A DNA stretch of 64,000 bases from Zhengella mangrovi (GTDB lineage Bacteria; Pseudomonadota; Alphaproteobacteria; Rhizobiales; Rhizobiaceae). Below the pieces are notes generated by a model. The model had not been told where the DNA came from. It saw only the letters and a list, made by a program, of their open reading frames with translations, and made no database searches. The number at the start of each line of letters is the position of its first letter. The stretch's first letter is position 1. The position numbers and the translations under genes are program-made. Positions 56,530-64,000 of this stretch are shown piece by piece. The DNA lies in contig NZ_PDVP01000004.1 of NCBI RefSeq assembly GCF_002727065.1, positions 124,001 through 188,000 on the forward strand. The letters run 5' to 3'.

Positions 56530-57807
56530 ATGATCATGACCCGCTGGCAGTGGATCCTGCATCAGGCGAGCCGGCGGCTTTTCCTGCGGGCGGGTATCAT
56601 TTCCGCGCTGTCGGTTGCCAGCGCCGTGCTGGCCTTCCTGCTCAAGGACACGATTCCCGATCACCTGGTGCTTACCCTGGGCGCCGGTGCCGTCGACAGC
56701 ATCCTGACCATCCTGGCGTCCAGCATGCTGGCGGTGATCACATTCTCGCTTTCGACCGTGGTCCAGGCCTTCGCGACGGCGGCCACGACGGCGACGCCGC
56801 GGGCCACCGCACTGCTGCAGGACGACACCGCCGTCCAGAACATGCTGTCCACCTTCGTCGGCGCCTTCATCTACAGCCTTGCCGGTCTCATCCTCCTGAA
56901 AACCGGGATCTATGGCGAGTCGGGACGCGTGATCCTGTTCGCGGTCACCATCCTCGTCGTCGTCCTGCTGGTCATGACGCTTCTGCGCTGGATCGATTTC
57001 CTGCTCTCCTTCGGGCGGCTGGACGAGGTCATCCGGCGGGTCGAGAAGGCCGCCAATTCCGCCATGACGCTCCGCCGCGAGCGGCCCTATCTCGGCGGCA
57101 TCGGCCTGACCGATCCGGTCAAGGGGGTTCCCGCCGACGCCTGGCCGGTGGAAACCGACCACATAGCCTATGTCCTTCACATCGACATGGATGCCCTGCA
57201 GAACCTCGCGGGCGACGACCGGCGGATCTACCTGATGGTCCTTCCGGGGACCTATGTTCACCCCGGCCGGCCTCTGGCCAGGATCTCCGGTGCACCGGAC
57301 GACGATCTCGCCAAGGAGGTGCGCAACGCGATCACCATGGGTCACGACCGGTCCTTCACGCAGGATCCGCGCCTCGGTCTCATCGCCATGGCAGAGATCG
57401 CCTCACGGGCGCTGTCGCCGGGCATCAACGACCCGGGCACGGCGATCCAGATCATCGGCCGGGCGGTCAACATCCTTTCCATCTGGGGGCGGAACAGCCG
57501 CGGCAGGGATGTTCTCTTCAACCGGGTTCACGTGCCGCCGATCAGCCTCGACGAGCTTTTCGACGATTTCTTCCTGCCCGTCGGACGGGACGGTTCCGAC
57601 ATGGCCGAAGTGCAGATGCGGTTGCTGCGGGCACTGGAGGCGCTTTATTCCATCGGCCGCAAGTTCAGCGATCAGCGCTACATCGAAGCTGTCCGCCGGC
57701 ACGTGCGCATCGCGATGGAACGCTCGGAACACACGCTCGCCGATGATGTTCAACTGGCAGCCTTGCGGGACGTGGCCAAGGACCTTCTCGCCCGTATGGA
57801 CGGTTAG
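56530..57807 (+). CDS. DUF2254 family membrane protein
   Basis: A 425-residue protein with four membrane segments in the first 160 residues (IISALSVASAVLAFLL; ILTILASSMLAVITFSLSTV; LSTFVGAFIYSLAGLILL; VILFAVTILVVVLLVMTLL). The cytoplasmic C-terminal part carries the family blocks IAYVLHIDMDALQNLA and LSPGINDPGTAIQIIGRAVN. DUF2254 proteins are widespread but uncharacterised. ATG at 56530 with AAGGCAAGGGCG upstream. It is separated from fhs by a terminator and so is its own unit. Confidence 0.9.
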   Translation: MIMTRWQWILHQASRRLFLRAGIISALSVASAVLAFLLKDTIPDHLVLTLGAGAVDSILTILASSMLAVITFSLSTVVQAFATAATTATPRATALLQDDTAVQNMLSTFVGAFIYSLAGLILLKTGIYGESGRVILFAVTILVVVLLVMTLLRWIDFLLSFGRLDEVIRRVEKAANSAMTLRRERPYLGGIGLTDPVKGVPADAWPVETDHIAYVLHIDMDALQNLAGDDRRIYLMVLPGTYVHPGRPLARISGAPDDDLAKEVRNAITMGHDRSFTQDPRLGLIAMAEIASRALSPGINDPGTAIQIIGRAVNILSIWGRNSRGRDVLFNRVHVPPISLDELFDDFFLPVGRDGSDMAEVQMRLLRALEALYSIGRKFSDQRYIEAVRRHVRIAMERSEHTLADDVQLAALRDVAKDLLARMDG

Positions 57808-57853
57808 GCGTCAGATCAAACCGCAACCATTGCGTTAAATCATGGCGAAAGCC

Positions 57854-57881
57854 TTTACATATGCAACCATAGGTGTATCTT
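57854..57881 (+). promoter_or_regulatory. Promoter of the putative small RNA
   Basis: TTTACA (57854-57859) and TATCTT (57876-57881) are 16 bases apart, a fair sigma-70 match. Transcription would start near 57888, just before the first stem of the structured region. Confidence 0.5.
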
Positions 57882-57887
57882 CTTCGC

Positions 57888-58016
57888 AAGACGCATCCAC
57901 AGGGCGTCATGATTCACAGGTTCCGGGTTCCCCTGCTTACCCCGGTCTCCCTGTGACCCGCTTTTGGCGGGTTGGAAGCCCGGACCATCCGCCCGGTCCG
58001 GGCTTCCTTCGTTGTT
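57888..58016 (+). ncRNA. Putative structured small RNA (about 125 nt)
   Basis: In the 347-base gap between the DUF2254 and sulfotransferase genes four hairpins follow one another: GACGC/GCGTC (57890/57904); CACAGG/CCTGTG (57915/57950) with inner CCGGG/CCCGG (57923/57941) and a pyrimidine-rich loop TTCCCCTGCTTAC; ACCCGC/GCGGGT (57956/57967); and a perfect 13-bp stem GGAAGCCCGGACC/GGTCCGGGCTTCC (57974/57995) followed by TTCGTTGTT, a strong terminator. The C-rich loop could pair with ribosome-binding sites, as in several rhizobial trans-acting RNAs. I cannot match it to a named family. The last hairpin is also a possible terminator for the minus-strand gene. Nothing else is seen up to 58154. Confidence 0.5.
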
Positions 58017-58154
58017 CCTTGGGCTATCAGGCCTGTTTGCCTGTGGGACTGTGTACCTGCTTGCCGAACGCCTGCCGCCATGCGGGCAGGGGGCACCGGC
58101 TCCGGATGCGCTTGCTCGGTTGCCCGGTTCTGGAGGCGGCCGCGATCGGCCTGC

Positions 58155-59669
58155 CTAACCTGCCGCCGGTCGCGCGTTGCAGCGGTCAAGCGCGTCGAGC
58201 AGGGGCGTGACGCTGTCGCCATAGCGCTGCCAGCGGCCCACGGATGACGTGTATGCCGGCATGCGGACCTGGTCCCGCGAGAGGGTCGACACGCGCCGTT
58301 CGGTTTTCCAGAATTCCAGGCAGGCATCGTTCCAGTCGAGGCCGCAATGGGCCACCAGGGCGCGGGCGCCCGGCTCCGGATCGCTGACGAGCGTTTCATA
58401 GTCCACGTGAAGGATGCGGTCGCCGAGAACCTCCGCGAAATGGTCCATCAGGCCGGTATATCCGCACCAGTAGGCGCCGAGTGTCGCGAGATCGCGGGTG
58501 TAGCCATGCTGCATCGAGAGGCCGGACAGGAAGCACGAAACGGCGGTGTCGGCGGCATTGCGCCGGCAATGGATGATCGTCGCCCGCGGGAAGAGAATGG
58601 CGATCAGGCCAAGGTTGAGGAAATTCTGCGGCATCTTGTCGGTCACGCGGGATGCTTTCGCATCCAGTGCGTTCAATCGCGCCAGGTAGCGGTCTGCCAT
58701 GGCATGCGCGGTTTCGGGCTCGAGATCGCGCAGGACGTCCATCTGGGCGTCGAAGCTGCCGGCGCGCGGCACCACGTCATTGATCAGCAGTCCCATGTCC
58801 GGCAGTTCGCCGGCTCCGAAGGCCGCCGGATGGCTGGCGATGATCTGCTCGACCAGGCTGGTGCCGGACCGCGGCATTCCGACGATGAACACCGGCCGTT
58901 CGCTCGAAGAGCCCAGGGCCGCGCGGTCTTCGATGAAGGATGCGGTCAAGAGGGCTTTGCGCGCCGCGATCTCGGCGTTGAAGGTCTCCAGGTCGAACGG
59001 CGGGATGGCGGCGCGGGCCGTCACCATGGTCGCCAGCGCCTCTTCGTGGCGTCCCATCTGGTCCAGCGCGCGCGACAGCGCCGCACCGGCACGAAACCGG
59101 GTGCGGGCATCGGCATCCGCCCGGGCCGCGAGCGCGGACAGCCTTTCCAGTTCGCCCTCCTGACCGGCGAACCTGTGGATCTGGCCAAAGGCGATCAGCA
59201 GGTCCGGGTTGCCGGGGTCGGTCTTCAGGGCACGGGCGATGAGGTCGAGCGCTTCCGCCCGTCGGCCGTTGTCGACCAGGAGGTCGGCCTGGCGGGCGAT
59301 GAAGGGCATGAAGTCCGGCTGCAGGCGAACAGCCTTGGCCATATGCTGCATCGCTTTCACGCCCTCGCCGGCAACGACCAGCGTTTCGGCCAGCCTGGCG
59401 TGAATGCGGGCATCGGACGGGCTCTTCCGGATCGCCTTTTCGAAGTATTTCCTCGCGTCGTCGTAGAGCCTTGCGTCGTGGTGAAGCAGGCCCATGAGAA
59501 ACAGGGCCTCGGCGTTGGAGGGCGTTTCGTCGAGGACCTGCCGGGCGATGCGCTCGGCCTCGAATGCCTGTCCGGCCAGGTTGAGTTGGTGAGCGCGGCG
59601 CAGCAGGTCCTGCTGATGCAGGGCCTTCTTTGCCTTGGCGCTTGGCATGGGTGCGAGGGGCGGGCGCAT
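58155..59669 (-). CDS. TPR-repeat sulfotransferase
   Basis: A 504-residue protein. Residues 15-220 are tetratricopeptide repeats (ALFLMGLLHHDARLYDDARK and similar). The C-terminal 270 residues are a PAPS-dependent sulfotransferase: the 5'-phosphosulfate loop is VFIVGMPRSGTSLVEQIIAS near 253, and the 3'-phosphate site is ATIIHCRRNAADTAVSCFLS near 370. Such fusions in proteobacteria modify polysaccharides or lipids; acceptor unknown. ATG at 59669 with CCGGAGCCCCCAA upstream. Genes for sulfate activation are not in the window. Confidence 0.9.
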   Translation of the reverse strand: MRPPLAPMPSAKAKKALHQQDLLRRAHQLNLAGQAFEAERIARQVLDETPSNAEALFLMGLLHHDARLYDDARKYFEKAIRKSPSDARIHARLAETLVVAGEGVKAMQHMAKAVRLQPDFMPFIARQADLLVDNGRRAEALDLIARALKTDPGNPDLLIAFGQIHRFAGQEGELERLSALAARADADARTRFRAGAALSRALDQMGRHEEALATMVTARAAIPPFDLETFNAEIAARKALLTASFIEDRAALGSSSERPVFIVGMPRSGTSLVEQIIASHPAAFGAGELPDMGLLINDVVPRAGSFDAQMDVLRDLEPETAHAMADRYLARLNALDAKASRVTDKMPQNFLNLGLIAILFPRATIIHCRRNAADTAVSCFLSGLSMQHGYTRDLATLGAYWCGYTGLMDHFAEVLGDRILHVDYETLVSDPEPGARALVAHCGLDWNDACLEFWKTERRVSTLSRDQVRMPAYTSSVGRWQRYGDSVTPLLDALDRCNARPAAG

Positions 59670-59702
59670 TTGGGGGCTCCGGGTCTGGGTCTCGATGCTA
59701 CC

Positions 59703-59800
59703 TAGAGCATTTCCGCGCTTCATTGAATCGCCGGAATGCCCTGTTCCGTTCTTTTTCCGCAATTCCGGTTGCGAGGCCGGTCTCCACTTTCGCCGTCAGC
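59703..59800. repeat. Composite intergenic palindromic repeat
   Basis: The stretch opens with an imperfect inverted repeat (GAGCATTTCCGCG and CGCCGGAATGCCC around TTCATTGAAT) and continues with GCAATTCCGGTTGCGAGGCC-GGTCTCCACTTTCGCC, a diverged version of the unit repeated at 11029 and 11086. It appears to be the longer form of that element. It lies between the sulfotransferase start and the trp leader. Confidence 0.65.
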
Positions 59801-59848
59801 GCTTTTGCCGCAAGTGCCGCGGCGACGAAGAATGCGCCAAAGCAGGCG

Positions 59849-59877
59849 TTGCATCCGCCGTGAAAACTGACTAATGA
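59849..59877 (+). promoter_or_regulatory. Candidate trpL promoter
   Basis: TTGCAT (59849) and TAATGA (59872) are 17 bases apart. The -10 ends eight bases before the leader ATG, so the transcript may begin at or very near the AUG, as in Sinorhizobium where the trpL leader is leaderless. The -10 match is poor. Confidence 0.4.
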
Positions 59878-59885
59878 CATTTTCC

Positions 59886-59933
59886 ATGAACACACGCATC
59901 GCTCCTTGCAAAGGTTGGTGGCGCGGCTGCTGA
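59886..59933 (+). CDS. trpL: Trp operon leader peptide
   Basis: A 15-codon frame, MNTRIAPCKGWWRGC, with two consecutive Trp codons, lies 126 bases before trpE(G). Tandem Trp codons followed by alternative hairpins are the hallmark of attenuation: when Trp-tRNA is scarce the ribosome stalls there and prevents terminator formation. Sinorhizobium meliloti has a similar leader before its fused trpE(G), where leader peptide and RNA also act in trans. Confidence 0.85.
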   Translation: MNTRIAPCKGWWRGC

Positions 59934-59942
59934 TGCGGCCCG

Positions 59943-60003
59943 CACGCGTTTGCGTGTGTCAGAGGATCAATGGCCGCGACGGAACACTCCGGGCGGCCTT
60001 TTT
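59943..60003 (+). terminator. Trp attenuator (hairpin and terminator)
   Basis: CGCACGC-GTTT-GCGTGTG (from 59941) forms a first hairpin; GGCCGC (59972) pairs with GCGGCC (59993) and is followed by TTTTT, an intrinsic terminator ahead of trpE(G). Together with trpL they form the attenuator. Confidence 0.8.
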
Positions 60004-60059
60004 CATATGCGCGAGGTCACCCGGATCTCTGTCCGGCGGGACAACGGAGTGAAACGAGC

Positions 60060-62249
60060 ATGACCCCCACGAAACTGCCCGGTGGCGCTGAAGCTTTCGT
60101 CACGGAAGGCGGCATCACGATCACGCGGACACGCCATGCCACGCCCTACGAGGGCGCGATCGATGCCTATATCGATGCGCTGGACAGCAGGCGAGGCGCG
60201 CTGTTTTCCTCCAACTACGAGTATCCGGGGCGCTATACGCGCTGGGACACGGCGATCATCGATCCGCCGCTGGTGGTGACCGCGCGCGGACGGGCCATGG
60301 AGATCGAGGCGCTCAACAGCCGTGGCGCGGTGATGCTGCCCTCCATTCTGGCCGTCGTCGGCAAGCTCGACGTGGTGACGATGGGGCCGGTGTCGGAGCG
60401 CCATGCCGCGCTTCAGGTCGCCGAACCCGAACGCGTGTTCACCGAGGAAGAGCGCTCGCGCGTGCCGTCCGTCTTCACGGTTCTTCGCACCATCGTGGCC
60501 CTGTTCAAGACCCATGACGATCCCAACCTCGGGCTCTACGGCGCCTTCGGCTACGATCTCTGCTTCCAGTTCGACCCGGTCAACTTCAAGCTGGAACGGC
60601 CGGAAAGCCAGCGCGACCTGGTGCTCTACCTTCCCGACGAGATCCTCGTCGTCGACCACTATTCGGCGGAGGCCTGGAAAGACCGCTACGAGTATGCAGG
60701 CGACACGTTCGACACCACGGGCGTCGAGCGCGACTCGGTCGCCGAACCGTTCCAGCCGTCCGACGTCCAGCCGCCGCGGGCCGACCACGAGCCGGGGGAA
60801 TATGCCAAGCTCGTCGAGAAGGCGAAGGACAGCTTCAAGCGGGGTGATCTGTTCGAGGTGGTGCCGGGCCAGATGTTCTATGAACGCTGCGAGAACCAGC
60901 CCTCGGCCATCGCCCGGCGCCTGAAGGCGATCAACCCGTCGCCCTATTCCTTCTTCATCAACCTCGGCAAGCGCGAATACCTGATCGGCGCATCGCCGGA
61001 GATGTTCGTGCGGGTCAACGGCCGGCGGATCGAAACCTGCCCGATCTCGGGCACGATCAAGCGCGGCGAGGATGCCATCGCCGACTCCGAGCAGATCCTC
61101 AAGCTGCTCAATTCGAAGAAGGACGAGGCGGAGCTGACCATGTGCTCCGACGTGGACCGGAACGACAAGAGCCGGGTCTGCGAGCCTGGCTCTGTACGCG
61201 TCATCGGCCGGCGGCAGATCGAGATGTATTCCCGCCTGATCCACACCGTCGATCACATCGAGGGGCGCCTGCGCGAGGACATGGACGCCTTCGACGGCTT
61301 CCTGTCGCACGCCTGGGCCGTCACCGTGACCGGGGCGCCGAAGCTCTGGGCGATGCGCTTCATCGAGAACCACGAGAAGAGCCCGCGTGCCTGGTATGGC
61401 GGTGCCGTCGGCATGGTCCATTTCAACGGCGACCTGAACACCGGCCTGACGCTGCGGACGATCCGGATCCTCGACGGCATCGCGCAGGTGCGCGCCGGGG
61501 CCACGCTGCTCTACGATTCCATTCCCGACGAGGAAGAGGCCGAGACGGAACTGAAGGCCTCCGCCATGCTGGCCGCGATCCGCGAGGCGGGTGCTAGCAA
61601 TGCCTCGGAAGTGCAGCGGCAGACGGCCCGCGTGGGCGAGGGGGTCAGGATCCTGCTGGTCGATCACGAGGACAGTTTCGTCCACACCCTGGCCAACTAT
61701 TTCCGCCAGACCGGCGCGAGCGTGACGACCGTGCGCACGCCGGTCGCCGAGGATGTGTTCGACCGGGTCAACCCGGACCTCGTCGTGCTGTCGCCGGGGC
61801 CTGGCTCCCCGTCCGATTTCGATTGCAAGGCGACGATCACCAAGGCGCGGGACCGCAAGCTGCCGATCTTCGGCGTGTGCCTCGGCCTCCAGGCCCTGGC
61901 CGAAGCCTATGGCGGCGAACTGAGGCAATTGCACATTCCCATGCACGGCAAGCCGTCGCGCATTCGCGTGGCGACCCAGGGCGTCATCTTCTCCGGCCTG
62001 CCGCGGGAAGTGACGGTCGGACGCTACCATTCGATTTTCGCCGACCCGGTCCGGCTGCCGCGCGATTTCGCCGTGACGGCGGAAACCGATGACGGTATCG
62101 TCATGGCGATCGAACACGAAAGGGAGCCGGTGGCGGCGGTCCAATTCCATCCTGAATCGATCATGTCGCTCGGCGGCGAGGCCGGCATGCGGATGATCGA
62201 GAACGTGGTGGCCCACCTGCCGCGCCGTGCCAAGGAGAGGGCAGCATGA
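60060..62249 (+). CDS. trpE(G): Anthranilate synthase, fused TrpE-TrpG
   Basis: A 729-residue fusion catalysing chorismate plus glutamine to anthranilate, first step of tryptophan synthesis. The TrpE part spans about 1-515, with chorismate-site blocks [29 protein letters not shown] and [12 protein letters not shown]. The TrpG glutamine amidotransferase (about 530-715) has the oxyanion motif [10 protein letters not shown], nucleophile Cys in [15 protein letters not shown], and His-Glu in [11 protein letters not shown]. This fusion is usual in Hyphomicrobiales. GGAGTGAAACGAGC precedes the ATG; an open frame continues upstream through the attenuator but is not coding. Its stop overlaps the next start. 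Confidence 0.96.
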   Translation: MTPTKLPGGAEAFVTEGGITITRTRHATPYEGAIDAYIDALDSRRGALFSSNYEYPGRYTRWDTAIIDPPLVVTARGRAMEIEALNSRGAVMLPSILAVVGKLDVVTMGPVSERHAALQVAEPERVFTEEERSRVPSVFTVLRTIVALFKTHDDPNLGLYGAFGYDLCFQFDPVNFKLERPESQRDLVLYLPDEILVVDHYSAEAWKDRYEYAGDTFDTTGVERDSVAEPFQPSDVQPPRADHEPGEYAKLVEKAKDSFKRGDLFEVVPGQMFYERCENQPSAIARRLKAINPSPYSFFINLGKREYLIGASPEMFVRVNGRRIETCPISGTIKRGEDAIADSEQILKLLNSKKDEAELTMCSDVDRNDKSRVCEPGSVRVIGRRQIEMYSRLIHTVDHIEGRLREDMDAFDGFLSHAWAVTVTGAPKLWAMRFIENHEKSPRAWYGGAVGMVHFNGDLNTGLTLRTIRILDGIAQVRAGATLLYDSIPDEEEAETELKASAMLAAIREAGASNASEVQRQTARVGEGVRILLVDHEDSFVHTLANYFRQTGASVTTVRTPVAEDVFDRVNPDLVVLSPGPGSPSDFDCKATITKARDRKLPIFGVCLGLQALAEAYGGELRQLHIPMHGKPSRIRVATQGVIFSGLPREVTVGRYHSIFADPVRLPRDFAVTAETDDGIVMAIEHEREPVAAVQFHPESIMSLGGEAGMRMIENVVAHLPRRAKERAA

Positions 62250-62575
62250 GACGTCTGGTCATCAGTCTGGCGAGCGCCGCGATGGTGGCGTGCGGCCTCT
62301 CGGGCGCACGCGCGGAAGAGCCGGACATTGCCCATGGCAAGGCGCTGGTGGAAACCAACTGTGCCAAGTGCCATGCCTACCAGCATGACGATGTCAGCCC
62401 CAACCCGGCCGCGCCGCCTTTCCGCGACCTGTCCAAGCGCTACCCGGTGGACGCGCTGCAGGAAGCCTTCGCCGAGGGCATCGTCACCGGGCACGAGGAG
62501 ATGCCGGAGTTCGAGGCAACGCCCAGGCAGATCGCAGACATCATCGCCTATCTGGCTTCGATCCAGCCGAAGTGA
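62246..62575 (+). CDS. Small cytochrome c, coupled to trpE(G)
   Basis: A 109-residue periplasmic c-type cytochrome. The signal peptide ends near GARAEE; the haem site is NCAKCHAY near residue 38; a conserved Met in [20 protein letters not shown] is the likely sixth ligand. Its ATG overlaps the trpE(G) stop by four bases with CAAGGAGAGGGCAGC upstream, so it depends on trp attenuation for its expression although no metabolic link is known. Confidence 0.9.
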   Translation: MRRLVISLASAAMVACGLSGARAEEPDIAHGKALVETNCAKCHAYQHDDVSPNPAAPPFRDLSKRYPVDALQEAFAEGIVTGHEEMPEFEATPRQIADIIAYLASIQPK

Positions 62576-62668
62576 CCCAAGGCGCTGCCTTGCAGGAGTC
62601 ATGGCATGGCCTGCCTCCTGTCTTGCTGTCAAAGGCGCGCCTAAATTATTGAATTCATGACGTTCCTG

Positions 62669-64000
62669 TCAGTCCAGCCGCCCCATGAGCCGGTCGATCG
62701 GCGCGAAGTCGTCCGTCAGCACGGGTGCGCCGGTTCGCTGGATCATCGCATCGATGATGGGCGCGGATAATCGTCCAAATTCATAGGCTTCCGGCGGTGT
62801 GCTGGTAATCCGGTTCACATCCGTCGGCTCCGAACCGGCCAGCACGATGAAGGTTACCCGCGCGTCGGGTTCAGGCCGGACCGTTTCGGCCCAGACCTCG
62901 ACGACGGGAAAGACTTCCCGGAGCGTTCGGGTGATGGCGGACAGAGCCCGCAGGCGCCCGATGTGGTCGACGATGTTCATCACGTAGATGCCGTCGGGCG
63001 TGAGGCGGTCTCGAACCAGGGTGAAGAACTCCCGGGTCACCAGGTGGGCCGGCACCGCGATGTCGGTGAAGGCGTCGCCGATGATGACGTCATGGCGCGC
63101 GGTGTCCGCGGCCAGCGCGAGGCGGGCGTCCATGTCCAGCACGCGGGCCGTCGCCGGGTCGAACCAGAAGTTCTCGGCGGCCGTGCGCGTGACCATGGGA
63201 TCGATCTCCGCCACGGTCAGCCGGGAAGAAACGCCGGCCGCGGCCCAGGCGCGCGGAATGGTGAAGGAACCGCCTCCGATGAAGAAGGCGGAAAAAGGCC
63301 GCCCCTCGAAACGGGCGCGCGGCAAGGCTTCCAGCAATGCGGCATGAGGGGTGATCATACGGGCGGGATTGTTACGCGCGGTGGCGCCATGGGCGAGATG
63401 ATCGAGCACCATCAGGCGGGCGGGTTCGCCGGCATCGGCGGAAATGTCCTCGACCCGGATGCAGAAGTAGTGGCTTTCGCGCAGGCACGGGTCCGGGAGC
63501 GCGAGGGCGCTGGCGGCGGGCAACAACGAGGCGAGGAGGAGGGCGGCCAGCAGGACCCGGTCCCGCGCCCTGGCTCGGGCGGCAAAGGCCAGGAGAAGGC
63601 CGGCCAGCGCGGCATAGGTGACCGCGATGACGGCCAGCGTGGCGGTCGAGCCGAGCCAGGAAATGAACAGGAAGCCGGCGGCCAGCGTGCCGGCGATTGC
63701 CCCAAGGGCACCGGCCGCGAACATGGCTCCCAGCGCCTGGCCCGAGCGGCCGGGTTGCGCCGTGACCGCGACATGGGCGAGGACCGGGGCTGGAATGCCG
63801 GCGAAGAAGGACGGCAGGAAGAAGGCCGTGGTCGTAAGCGCGACGATGGCGGCGACCGGGTGACCAAGGGCGGCGATCATCGGGGCGGCGAACCAGCGAA
63901 GCAGGAACACGGCAAGGCCCGTTGTGACGGCCGCTCCGGCGAGCGACCAGGCCGTGAGGGCAAGGGCGCGGGGACCGGGCCGTGCGGCGAACCGGCCGCC
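62669..64000 (-). CDS. Spermidine-synthase-like membrane protein (5' end outside window)
   Basis: The frame is open to the right edge, so the N terminus is missing. The visible 443 residues start with at least four membrane segments (IVALTTTAFFLPSFFAGIPA; LGAMFAAGALGAIAGTLAAG; LAVIAVTYAALAGLLLAFAA) and continue with a Rossmann domain: FFIGGGSFTIPRAWAAAG, acidic LTVAEIDPMVTRTA, and VIIGDAFTDIAVP, the pattern of spermidine synthase-like enzymes fused to a transporter-like membrane part. The PLTDDFAPIDRL-type C terminus (here PVLTDDFAPIDRLM) is characteristic of the fused MFS/spermidine synthase group. Real polyamine synthesis by these fusions is often unproven. Confidence 0.85.
   Translation of the reverse strand, partial: GGRFAARPGPRALALTAWSLAGAAVTTGLAVFLLRWFAAPMIAALGHPVAAIVALTTTAFFLPSFFAGIPAPVLAHVAVTAQPGRSGQALGAMFAAGALGAIAGTLAAGFLFISWLGSTATLAVIAVTYAALAGLLLAFAARARARDRVLLAALLLASLLPAASALALPDPCLRESHYFCIRVEDISADAGEPARLMVLDHLAHGATARNNPARMITPHAALLEALPRARFEGRPFSAFFIGGGSFTIPRAWAAAGVSSRLTVAEIDPMVTRTAAENFWFDPATARVLDMDARLALAADTARHDVIIGDAFTDIAVPAHLVTREFFTLVRDRLTPDGIYVMNIVDHIGRLRALSAITRTLREVFPVVEVWAETVRPEPDARVTFIVLAGSEPTDVNRITSTPPEAYEFGRLSAPIIDAMIQRTGAPVLTDDFAPIDRLMGRLD

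Noticed and set aside
60003-62216. 737-codon minus-strand frame opposite trpE(G)
   Set aside because: Antisense shadow; no conserved domain.

Overview
The window reads as chromosomal, GC-rich alphaproteobacterial DNA, most likely Hyphomicrobiales (Rhizobiales). Evidence: a CtrA/ChpT/SciP cell-cycle cluster with FliJ and an EipA (DUF1134) homologue; a fused anthranilate synthase TrpE(G) behind a Trp-Trp leader peptide; a choXWV choline transporter with BetI; a propionyl-CoA carboxylase operon divergent from a PccR/ScfR-type regulator; and copies of an intergenic palindromic repeat that I recall as widespread in this order. No IS element, prophage, rRNA operon or CRISPR array is visible, and genus cannot be fixed from the window.

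Layout. 1-595: OmpA-type lipoprotein cut by the left edge. 766-9455 (minus): one propionate operon, bioY-pccB-unknown-pccA-scpA-prpE, taking propionate to succinyl-CoA and importing biotin for the carboxylase; pccR diverges from it. 11211-22287 (plus): glycogen operon glgP-glgB-glgC-glgA-pgm-glgX; the last reading frame runs into an antisense tRNA-Met(CAT). 22567-25984: an oxidoreductase, a methyltransferase, a disordered small protein and a divergent TetR/MAPEG pair with two palindromic operators. 25998-33546: mnmA, then sciP, a PqiA-like protein, fliJ, ctrA, a CheY-like regulator, chpT, eipA and a membrane-anchored coiled-coil protein. 33585-39497 (minus): an RNA methyltransferase, copA, copZ behind a CueR-type promoter, an ArsR regulator, a HugZ-like protein, an SDR dehydrogenase and a small membrane protein. 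39939-44209: choV, choW, choX, divergent betI, then tdk; a cytochrome c follows.

44886-54553 is the least explained part. Five collinear genes encode a coiled-coil protein, an unknown protein, an AAA+ ATPase, a DUF6638-like protein and a DUF2333 membrane protein. They are split by an AT-rich island and two tandem TadG-like membrane-anchored proteins whose ends are nearly identical but whose centres have diverged. This is the best candidate here for an undescribed system; its function cannot be read from sequence.

54681-64000: fhs, a DUF2254 membrane protein, a 350-base intergenic stretch that looks like a structured small RNA with its own promoter and terminator, a TPR-sulfotransferase, the trp leader and attenuator, trpE(G), a translationally coupled small cytochrome c, and a spermidine-synthase-like membrane protein cut by the right edge.
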